Positions 17,407 to 30,230 of a stretch of DNA of 64,000 nucleotides are shown one piece after another. Positions within the stretch are counted from its first letter, which is position 1. Each line of letters begins with the position of its first letter. Below the pieces are notes generated by a model. That model had not been told where the DNA came from, made no database searches, and saw only the letters and a list, made by a program, of their open reading frames with translations. Origin of the DNA: Bacteroidales bacterium. Its GTDB lineage: Bacteria > Bacteroidota > Bacteroidia > Bacteroidales > UBA932. Both the position numbers and the translations under genes were made by a program. The stretch lies in contig SUYN01000001.1 in the NCBI GenBank assembly GCA_015060405.1, positions 310,001 to 374,000 of the forward strand, read 5' to 3'.

Positions 17407-19323
17407 ATGAAATTACTATATAAGATATTGACTGCTGCAGCCGGTCTTCTGGCTCTCAGTTCTTGCGTGGAAGATGCGATTACGCCTCTTACAGGCAAAT
17501 ATGAAAAGCCTGCGGCATATGAGTTGAACACACTCAAGTCACAGTCTGTTGAAAAGGGTGACAAGACCCGCACATTCACAGTCGAAGTCAGCGACGGCAA
17601 TGCCACCCTCAACATGGTATTCGTCGGCGACAAATATTTCCTTGCAGACGGCAGCTACACACCTTCTCCAGCCGACCAGGCAAAGAAGAACATGTACATC
17701 GTAGGTAATGGCGGTACCACTTTCAACAATATCCCTGTAGAAAGCGGTTCTATCAAGGTGACACAAGGTACCGGAAGCTACACCTTCTCCGGCATCCTCT
17801 GGCTTGCAGACGAGTCTATCGTAGATTTCAAGTCAAACGTGACTCTCGCATATGAACCGGACCCTGAACCGGTGAAGCTCACTCAGGTGATCAGCGCCAC
17901 AAGCAATGTCGCCAACGGTACCAATTCAGTGACCATAAATCTCGGAACCAGCGACATATCATCAACCATGGACCCTAACACATGGCAGACCGTATGGACC
18001 GGTGAGGGCAACTATCTCGCAGTCGACTTCTATTCAGCAGACGGCTATCTCCATCCAGGCACTTACAAGCCATCTGCAGCGGGCGGTGTGATCGCTGAAG
18101 GCGAGTACGGAATCGGCTGGGATCCGGGCGACCTCTGGGGCATCGGAATGGTGTTCGAGAACTGGGGTACATGCTGGTGGACAGTGTCAAACGGCACCAC
18201 AACAGCAGAGAAGATCAGTTCAGGCGACATCATTGTAGAAAAGTCCGGTTCGAAATACACAATCACCTACAACCACAACGGTCTCTGGATGACTTTCAGC
18301 GGCAAGATCGAGGCTGTAGATCCGGATGGAACTTCAGGGGACACAGGTGACATAGACGACACTGAATATGTAGAGCTCACGACTCTCCTCTCTGCCACTG
18401 TAAACCAGGGTCTGCTGACCATCAACATGGCTCAGGAAGGCATATCTTCAACTACCGATCCTAACACATGGCAGACCATATGGGAAGGCGAAGGAAACTA
18501 CCTCGCCACAGACATCTACAGCGCAGACGGAAAGCTTTACACAGGAGAATATAAGGCTTGCGCTGAAGGCGGTGCAGTAGGAGAAGGTGAATTCGGCATC
18601 GGCTACGATACGACCGTAGACTGGGGCTGGGGACCTATGGAAATGAAGGACTGGGGTACATGCTGGTGGACAGTTGCAGACGGTGCGACAACTGCCGAGA
18701 AGGTACTCGACGGAACGATCACAGTTGCAGTCGAGGGTGAAAACCTCGTCATCAAGCTCAAGTCATCTCTCGTCAACGCAAGATTTACCTGCGCTCTTGC
18801 AGCATTCGTGGACGGTACAGGCGCACCTATAGAGGTGGTAAACCTCGGAGGCGGCGAGCCATCAGTACCTGAAGTGGAGTACAAGGAACTTGTAACCCTG
18901 CTTTCAGCAACGAGCAATGTTGCAAACGGAACCAACTCAGTGACCATCAACATGGCGACCGAGGGAGTGGAAATGACAGTTGAGGGCTGGACGACAACAT
19001 ATTCCGGTGAAGGATACTACCTCGCACTCGACGTGTACAGCGCAGACGGCAAGCTTGCAGCCGGAACATATTCGGCCTGTGCAGCCGGCGGTGCCATCGC
19101 TGAAGGCGAATTCGGTATCGGCTGGGATCCGGGTGACCTTTGGGGAATGGGCATCATGTTCGAAAACTGGGGCACCTGCTGGTGGACTGTTTCCGGAGGA
19201 ACTACAACGGCCGAAAAGGTTCTTGACGGAACCCTCACAGTGGAAGTTGACTCAGACACATACACGATCTCACTTCAGAGCAGTACAATAAATGCTCAGT
19301 ACGTTGGCAATTTGACTCTTTAA
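17407..19323 (+). CDS. Surface lipoprotein of four repeated aromatic-rich modules
   Basis: A 638-residue lipoprotein (lipobox LSSC, Cys20) placed where SusE/SusF-type surface glycan-binding proteins usually lie. It has one diverged N-terminal module (about 30-150) and three clear copies (about 156-305, 321-480 and 491-638). Each copy holds GEGNYLAxDxYSADG, then EGExGIGxD, then WGTCWWTV followed by TTAEK. Copies 1 and 3 share the long tryptophan-rich stretch WDPGDLWGxGxxFENWGTC. The dense aromatic residues suggest carbohydrate binding. I recognise no named family. The module repetition is also visible in the DNA, so copy number could change by recombination. It is followed by a hairpin and possible internal promoter. 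Confidence 0.85.
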   Translation: MKLLYKILTAAAGLLALSSCVEDAITPLTGKYEKPAAYELNTLKSQSVEKGDKTRTFTVEVSDGNATLNMVFVGDKYFLADGSYTPSPADQAKKNMYIVGNGGTTFNNIPVESGSIKVTQGTGSYTFSGILWLADESIVDFKSNVTLAYEPDPEPVKLTQVISATSNVANGTNSVTINLGTSDISSTMDPNTWQTVWTGEGNYLAVDFYSADGYLHPGTYKPSAAGGVIAEGEYGIGWDPGDLWGIGMVFENWGTCWWTVSNGTTTAEKISSGDIIVEKSGSKYTITYNHNGLWMTFSGKIEAVDPDGTSGDTGDIDDTEYVELTTLLSATVNQGLLTINMAQEGISSTTDPNTWQTIWEGEGNYLATDIYSADGKLYTGEYKACAEGGAVGEGEFGIGYDTTVDWGWGPMEMKDWGTCWWTVADGATTAEKVLDGTITVAVEGENLVIKLKSSLVNARFTCALAAFVDGTGAPIEVVNLGGGEPSVPEVEYKELVTLLSATSNVANGTNSVTINMATEGVEMTVEGWTTTYSGEGYYLALDVYSADGKLAAGTYSACAAGGAIAEGEFGIGWDPGDLWGMGIMFENWGTCWWTVSGGTTTAEKVLDGTLTVEVDSDTYTISLQSSTINAQYVGNLTL

Positions 19324-19334
19324 TCTTATCTTTG
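19304..19334 (+). promoter_or_regulatory. Possible internal PUL promoter
   Basis: TATCTTTG at 19327-19334 is a perfect -7 match and TTG at 19304-19306 lies 20 bases upstream. It would let the esterase and GH3 genes be transcribed apart from susC and susD. It overlaps a hairpin, so the reading is uncertain. Confidence 0.35.
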
Positions 19335-19363
19335 GCTGTCTTTATCGGTCGTAAAGACAGCCA
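19333..19363 (+). terminator. Intercistronic hairpin after the surface lipoprotein gene
   Basis: A perfect 12-bp stem (TGGCTGTCTTTA at 19333-19344 with 19352-19363) and 7-base loop, 9 bases after the lipoprotein stop. There is no T run, so it more likely lowers read-through or protects the upstream mRNA, giving more SusC/SusD than enzymes. Confidence 0.55.
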
Positions 19364-19377
19364 GACTAAATAACACT

Positions 19378-21740
<2,363 letters not shown>

Positions 21741-21749
21741 AGACTCCTT

Positions 21750-22967
21750 ATGAACAAAGGAATCCACACTGTATTATTGTCTTCTCTGCTCCTGCTTTCA
21801 GGTTGCGGAGAAGACAATGTTATACAAGACAGTCCGGGACCGAAGGGGTTGGACTTCAACCTTGTACTTATAGACAATGTATCCGAGCCTGAAGCCGGCG
21901 GATTAAGAATGATCGACCTGACCTTTTCCGACAAGAACGGAAATTCAATGAAGATGAGGGCCGGCAGCGGATACAGGCATCTTGAAGCAGGATGGTACAC
22001 CGTCACTGCAGATGCCGATGACAGGCTGGAAGCGGAGATAAGACTTTCCCTTGGGGATGAATCAGTTGAAGTAAGCGGCGGATCTGTCTTCGTACGGAAA
22101 AACAACTATGAATACACCATCAGCCTGGAGCTGGAGACTGCCGAGGGGAAGATCAATGCAATGGCGGATAGGAAAAGACTCTATTTCGACAGTGAGGTCT
22201 ATTCCTCACTCTCCACCGGTTCCGACGGCAACTTCCTGAAAGACCAGCAGATCCGGAGCGAGATCATGAACACCGTCATGAACTATTCGGTCTACCTGCC
22301 GGAAACTTATGACGGTACGAGAAAGTATCCCGTCCTCTACATACTCCATGGAATGGACGGAGGCAACAATGACTGGCTTCAGGACAACACCGGAGGACTC
22401 TGGGCCGGAGGCGGCACAATGCCGTCATATGCAAAGGAATATGCGGAGCAGACAGGTAAGGAACTCATCATAGTCGCTCCTGACGGAGAGAACTGGTTCT
22501 ACTGCGACGGCTACAACAGCGGACCGAAATACATGAGCTACTTCTTTGAAGAGTTCATCCCATACATAGAATCCACCTATGCCATCAGGGCAGAAAGAGG
22601 ATCCAGAGCAATCGGCGGACTTTCGATGGGTGGCTATGGCTCCCTCTATTACGGGACCCTGCATCCTGAAATGTTCTGCCATGTATATGCTTGTTCTGCA
22701 GCAGTCTATGGAGCAGGTATGACACCTCAGCCGATAGACTTCATCACCCGGGCCGTGGCTTCGGGAAGAGACAGGGAACTGCCGGGATTCACCATCGAGA
22801 TCGGAACCGAAGATTTCCTGTTCGCGGACAACGAAAGATTCATTAAGGAACTCGACAGCTGCAACATTCCATATGAATATATAACCAGAAGCGGTGCTCA
22901 CGACTGGAAATTCTGGAACGCATGCAGCCCGAAGATAATCAGAAAAGTCTTAACAATATTTGAATAA
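21750..22967 (+). CDS. Esterase D-type lipoprotein esterase, diverged copy 3
   Basis: A 405-residue lipoprotein (lipobox LLLSGC, Cys19). The N-terminal 130 residues differ from the other esterases and look like a beta-rich domain with LEAGWYTVTADADD. The C-terminal part is an esterase with LYILHGMDGGNNDW, Ser292 in GGLSMGGYGS, Asp in IEIGTEDFLF and His384 in SGAHDWKFW, the ending typical of esterase D and feruloyl esterases. The lipid anchor suggests it works at the cell surface or in the outer membrane, while the neighbouring copies look periplasmic or secreted. It lies 7 bases before the GH3 start. Confidence 0.9.
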   Translation: MNKGIHTVLLSSLLLLSGCGEDNVIQDSPGPKGLDFNLVLIDNVSEPEAGGLRMIDLTFSDKNGNSMKMRAGSGYRHLEAGWYTVTADADDRLEAEIRLSLGDESVEVSGGSVFVRKNNYEYTISLELETAEGKINAMADRKRLYFDSEVYSSLSTGSDGNFLKDQQIRSEIMNTVMNYSVYLPETYDGTRKYPVLYILHGMDGGNNDWLQDNTGGLWAGGGTMPSYAKEYAEQTGKELIIVAPDGENWFYCDGYNSGPKYMSYFFEEFIPYIESTYAIRAERGSRAIGGLSMGGYGSLYYGTLHPEMFCHVYACSAAVYGAGMTPQPIDFITRAVASGRDRELPGFTIEIGTEDFLFADNERFIKELDSCNIPYEYITRSGAHDWKFWNACSPKIIRKVLTIFE

Positions 22968-22974
22968 CACTGAA

Positions 22975-26497
<3,523 letters not shown>

Positions 26498-26503
26498 CCT
26501 GCA

Positions 26504-26524
26504 ATCCCCGGCCTGGCCGGGGAT
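26504..26524 (+). other. GC-rich stem-loop within the PUL operon
   Basis: ATCCCCGG (26504-26511) pairs with CCGGGGAT (26517-26524) around a 5-base loop, between the esterase stop and the fusion gene. No T run follows. It could stabilise or process the operon mRNA. Confidence 0.5.
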
Positions 26525-26542
26525 CGACAATAATGACACCTT

Positions 26543-28384
26543 ATGAAGATCTCGAAAACACTGACCGCACTGACACTTCTGTTGTCGTGCACCGTGGCAA
26601 AGGCTCAGGAACTCGTCATCAGGATCGACGACATGGGCGCACTGCACTCTGTAAACACTGCAAGCATCGACACATACCGCAACGGGATAGCACAGTCGGT
26701 CGAAGTTCTGGCCGTCGGCTCATGGTTTCCGGAAGCGGTAAAGATGCTGAAGGAGAATCCCGGACTTGACGTCGGAGTGCACCTTGCCATCACAAGCGAA
26801 TGGGAGAATGTGAAATGGAGGCCGCTTACAGACTGCCCTACCCTGGTAGATGAAAACGGGTATTTCTTTCCCATGATGGGGCCGAATCCGGCATATCCGG
26901 GACAGTCCGTAATGGAAAACGCTGCAAAGTTTGACATAAAGGAAATCGAGAAGGAATTCCGCGCACAGATCGAACTCGCTCTGAAAAACATCCCTCAGAT
27001 CACACACATCTCCGGCCATATGATGTCGACAGGTTACAGTCCTGAAGTCAATGCCCTCGTACAGAAACTGTCCAAAGAATATAATCTCCCTTCCGTGGAC
27101 CGTTTCGATGCATTCGAGCAATATGACTTTGAATATGTAGGCTATGATGGTCCGAAAGCTACTGCTGAAGAAAAGGTTGCAAGCTTCATCAAGATGCTGG
27201 ACAAGCTTGAGGAAGGCAAGAGATATATGTTCGTGGATCATCCTGCATACAACGATTCTGAGATGCAGACCGTAATGCACGTGGGCTACGAGGATGTGGC
27301 CGTTGACCGTCAGGGAGTTACAGATCTTCTGAAAAATCCTGAGGTCAAGAAGGCAATCCAGGAAAGAGGAATAAATCTCATAGACATAAATACCCTCACC
27401 AAGTCTCTTCCACGTGGTGAAGCATCTGCCAAGATGACAAAAGCAGCTGAAAAATATCTTGCAGCAGTAGAAAAGGCCGGTCAGGATCTGCACAGCGTTA
27501 TGATCCTCAAGGATGGGAATGTAATATATGAGAAGTGGATGAGCAAAGGTAAGGAGAATGAGCCTCACATCCTCAATTCGGTCAGCAAGACCTTCACCTC
27601 CATGGCAGTGGGACTTGCAATCTCCGAGGGCCGGCTCTCACTCGATGACAAGCTTGTCGACCTCTTTCCTGAACATTGTCCTGAGAATCCGGGAGATTAT
27701 CTGAAGGAGATTGATGTGGAGCACCTCCTGACAATGAACTGCGGTCACTCGACAGATCCGACAAGAATGGTCTGGGGCGAGACCAATGACAGTTGGGTGA
27801 AGCTATTCATGGAGCACCCTGTCACACACAAGCCGGGTACCATCTACTGCTACAACAGCCTCGGGACCTATGTGCTTTCTGCCATTGTCCAGAAGGTCAC
27901 TGGAGAGAAGCTTGTCGACTACCTCTACCCTCGCCTGTTCAGACCGCTGGGCATCAACAACGTCAGCTGGAGCGAAAGTCCGGAAGGCGTCAACACCGGA
28001 GGCTGGGGCCTGTATCTCAAGACGGAAGACCTCACGAAGATGGGACTCATGATTCTCCAGAAGGGTCAGTTCAACGGAAAGCAGGTCATTCCTGCCGAGT
28101 GGATAGAAGCAGCTTCTGCAGCACAGGTACCTTGCGTTCCGGCAGGCATGAACTCGGATGAGGCCTACAAGCTCAAGAAGGTGGCAAAGACAAGCGACTG
28201 GCTCCAGGGCTACGGCTACCAGATGTGGCGCTGCCGCTACAATGCCTTCAGGGCAGACGGAGCTAACGGTCAGTACATCATCATAATCCCGGAAAAGAAT
28301 GCTGTAGTGGTCACGACAGCCGACATACAGGACATGCAGGCCGAACTCAATCTCATCTGGAAACATATCTACCCTGCACTTTAA
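26543..28384 (+). CDS. Fusion of ChbG/YdjC-type deacetylase and class C-like serine hydrolase
   Basis: A 613-residue secreted protein with two unrelated enzymes in one chain. The signal peptide ends near AKAQ. Residues about 23-290 match the ChbG/HpnK (YdjC) polysaccharide deacetylase fold: RIDDMGA with Asp29/Asp30, His80 in GVHLAITSEW and His155/His159 in HISGHM as metal ligands. Residues about 305-613 are a beta-lactamase-like serine hydrolase: SxxK at Ser346-Lys349 (SVSK), a Tyr in YCYNSLGTYVLSA, and DGANGQYIIIIP near the end. The first domain should remove N-acetyl or related groups from sugars, the second an ester or amide. Both active sites look complete. It is the last gene of the main PUL operon. 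Confidence 0.88.
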   Translation: MKISKTLTALTLLLSCTVAKAQELVIRIDDMGALHSVNTASIDTYRNGIAQSVEVLAVGSWFPEAVKMLKENPGLDVGVHLAITSEWENVKWRPLTDCPTLVDENGYFFPMMGPNPAYPGQSVMENAAKFDIKEIEKEFRAQIELALKNIPQITHISGHMMSTGYSPEVNALVQKLSKEYNLPSVDRFDAFEQYDFEYVGYDGPKATAEEKVASFIKMLDKLEEGKRYMFVDHPAYNDSEMQTVMHVGYEDVAVDRQGVTDLLKNPEVKKAIQERGINLIDINTLTKSLPRGEASAKMTKAAEKYLAAVEKAGQDLHSVMILKDGNVIYEKWMSKGKENEPHILNSVSKTFTSMAVGLAISEGRLSLDDKLVDLFPEHCPENPGDYLKEIDVEHLLTMNCGHSTDPTRMVWGETNDSWVKLFMEHPVTHKPGTIYCYNSLGTYVLSAIVQKVTGEKLVDYLYPRLFRPLGINNVSWSESPEGVNTGGWGLYLKTEDLTKMGLMILQKGQFNGKQVIPAEWIEAASAAQVPCVPAGMNSDEAYKLKKVAKTSDWLQGYGYQMWRCRYNAFRADGANGQYIIIIPEKNAVVVTTADIQDMQAELNLIWKHIYPAL

Positions 28385-28474
28385 GAAACTGTTTAAATAA
28401 AGAGAGCATTGCAGCCAGGCAATATGTGAAATTAAAAGGGCAAGGCGTGAAAGCGTTTCTCATTCATAATCAGT

Positions 28475-28482
28475 TATATTTG
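28475..28482 (+). promoter_or_regulatory. Candidate -7 box for the EFR1 gene
   Basis: TATATTTG matches TAnnTTTG, 26 bases before the ATG at 28508. A GTTT stretch about 16 bases upstream is a poor -33 match. It separates this gene from the PUL operon. Confidence 0.5.
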
Positions 28483-28507
28483 CAATAAACAAAAGAATAT
28501 CGATCGT

Positions 28508-29383
28508 ATGGACAGAAGAGACGCACTGAAAGTTATGGGAACCGGCCTGGCTGCAGCATTCATGATGAATATAGCCCCTCGAACGCACGCAGCAATCCTT
28601 AAAGACAGGTCAAAAGAGAAGAACAGGATCATTTTCTATTTCACTGCCACAGGCAATTCTTTGTTTATCGCCAAGCAGTTCTCGGACACTCCGTTGAGCA
28701 TTCCGCAGGAACTGAAAAAGACTGACCTTATATATGAAGCTGATGAAATCGGCTTCGTATTTCCTGACTATGCCGCGGCAGTGCCGGTGATCGTCCGTGA
28801 ATTCGTTGAGAAAGCGCAGTTCAAGGCTCCTTATATATTCTCGGTAATAACCTTCGGTAACGCTTCTGTAAATGTAGCTGAATGGTGGAATGATTGGGCC
28901 AGGTCCAATGGCCTGAACAACAACTATATCAATACAATCCTGATGGTGGACAACTATCTGCCGGTATTCGATATGAACGAACAGATCAGGATAGACAAGA
29001 ATACCGATGAGAATATGGCCGGCATAATCAGCGATATTTCAGCTCATAAGGACTTCATTGCTCCTTCAGATATGGGATGGTTCACGGAAGAAATGCTTCA
29101 AAGAATGCAGGAAATGCACTTCTCTCAGAGAAGCGAGCAGCTGATCAGGCTTGATACCGCTAAATGCATCCAGTGCACGACCTGCACGGAAGTATGCCCG
29201 AGAGGAAATTTTGCCCTGAGTTCAGACGGTCTGGTCATCAATGGCAGATGCGAGTTCTGCCTTTCCTGCATCCACAACTGTCCGCAGCACGCACTGAGCC
29301 TTGAAAGAGAAAGGAACAAGGATGCACGCTATCGCCATCCGGACATTTCTCTCAACGAAATCAAGAGAGCTAACAGACAATAA
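28508..29383 (+). CDS. EFR1-type flavodoxin-ferredoxin protein with Tat-like leader
   Basis: A 291-residue redox protein. The N terminus MDRRDALKVMGTGLAAAF looks like a twin-arginine signal, though the second half is short. A flavodoxin-like domain follows (about 38-185, IIFYFTATGNSLFIAKQF binding FMN). Two 4Fe-4S clusters follow: C220, C223, C226 and C230 (CIQCTTCTEVCP) and C248, C251, C254 and C258 (CEFCLSCIHNCP). Such EFR1 proteins are common in anaerobes but their electron partners are largely unknown. Export of an iron-sulfur flavoprotein would be unusual, and the leader needs checking. It lies between two PUL segments, just before an AraC regulator gene. Confidence 0.88.
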   Translation: MDRRDALKVMGTGLAAAFMMNIAPRTHAAILKDRSKEKNRIIFYFTATGNSLFIAKQFSDTPLSIPQELKKTDLIYEADEIGFVFPDYAAAVPVIVREFVEKAQFKAPYIFSVITFGNASVNVAEWWNDWARSNGLNNNYINTILMVDNYLPVFDMNEQIRIDKNTDENMAGIISDISAHKDFIAPSDMGWFTEEMLQRMQEMHFSQRSEQLIRLDTAKCIQCTTCTEVCPRGNFALSSDGLVINGRCEFCLSCIHNCPQHALSLERERNKDARYRHPDISLNEIKRANRQ

Positions 29384-29388
29384 CATCA

Positions 29389-29421
29389 CTATCGGCAGAT
29401 TTTTTATAAATTTGCCGATAG
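29389..29421 (+). promoter_or_regulatory. Palindrome overlapping the AraC promoter
   Basis: CTATCGGCA (29389-29397) and TGCCGATAG (29413-29421) form a perfect 9-bp inverted repeat with a 15-base spacer. TAAATTTG at 29407-29414 matches the -7 consensus and lies mostly in the spacer. The AraC gene starts at 29427, so the transcript would be nearly leaderless. It could be an operator or a hairpin that ends the EFR1 transcript. Confidence 0.55.
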
Positions 29422-29426
29422 TCTTT

Positions 29427-30230
29427 ATGAATAAGGACCTTATCATATGTGACAGCCTTGATGACATAGGCAAAGGCGAGGTGAGTATCTACCTCGCTCA
29501 TATCCTTTGTCTTGACGGCCACTGCGACATCCGGTTCAATGGAAAGGATTTCAGGATCAGCCGCCAGGACTGCTGTATAATAAGAGCGACCCAGCTTATA
29601 GAAGCATTGGATGCCTCAGAGGATTTCCGAGTAAAGGTGATCTATGCCTCCCCTGTCTTCATAGAAAAATCCACTCCTAACACGAATTACGGGATGCGAG
29701 GATCGCTTTCCCTCTCCCAGAATCCGGTAATGCCGCTGAGTGAAGAGGAATTTAACCGATGTTGTCTGGATTTCGAAGCAGTCGAGAGCAGGCTGGCAGA
29801 TACCGGACACCGGTTCTATGAGGAGACACTCTTCAGCGTGATGCGCACTCTGATACTGGACTTCTTCGACTTCCATATACGGATAAACGCTCCAAGGGAA
29901 AAGCATTCATCCCCTGGAGTGCATATAATGGGAAAGTTCATATCAATGCTCGAACGTGGAGACTACCGGAGGATAAGAGCGGTAAGCCACTATGCTTCAG
30001 GGCTTTGCATCACGCCGAAACATCTCTCCGAAATCAGCAGATCGATAACCGGCTTCTCAGCCGGCTGGTGGATCAACAGATTCACCACCTTGGACATATC
30101 CAGACAACTGAGGGACAGATCGCAGAACATTTGCGAAATCGCAGAAAGATTCAACTTCACCTCACTCTCATACTTCAGCAGATATGTAAGCCGGCATATC
30201 GGACAGTCACCGTCAGATTACAGAAAATGA
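29427..30230 (+). CDS. AraC-family transcriptional regulator
   Basis: A 267-residue regulator from the ATG at 29427. An in-frame ATG at 29301 lies inside the EFR1 gene and is rejected. The N-terminal half is a cupin-like sensor (LAHILCLDGHCDIRFNGKDF). The C-terminal 100 residues have two helix-turn-helices: CITPKHLSEISRSITGFS, then ICEIAERFNFTSLSYFSRYV and HIGQSPSDYRK, typical of AraC/XylS proteins. The target is unknown. The adjacent EFR1 gene or the flanking GH3 genes are candidates. It ends one base before the stop of the convergent GH3 gene, so the two share no intergenic space. Confidence 0.93.
   Translation: MNKDLIICDSLDDIGKGEVSIYLAHILCLDGHCDIRFNGKDFRISRQDCCIIRATQLIEALDASEDFRVKVIYASPVFIEKSTPNTNYGMRGSLSLSQNPVMPLSEEEFNRCCLDFEAVESRLADTGHRFYEETLFSVMRTLILDFFDFHIRINAPREKHSSPGVHIMGKFISMLERGDYRRIRAVSHYASGLCITPKHLSEISRSITGFSAGWWINRFTTLDISRQLRDRSQNICEIAERFNFTSLSYFSRYVSRHIGQSPSDYRK

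Noticed and set aside
16410..17633. Long minus-strand open frame opposite susD and the surface lipoprotein
   Set aside because: It crosses two well-supported plus-strand genes, has no domain and no promoter, so it is a chance frame of codon-biased DNA.
17870..19323. Possible CRISPR-like or satellite repeat
   Set aside because: The repetition is in-frame and encodes protein modules of about 150 residues with diverged sequence. There are no short direct repeats with spacers.
29301..29427. Upstream start for the AraC regulator
   Set aside because: It lies within the EFR1 gene and before the candidate promoter. The ATG at 29427 fits the family start better.
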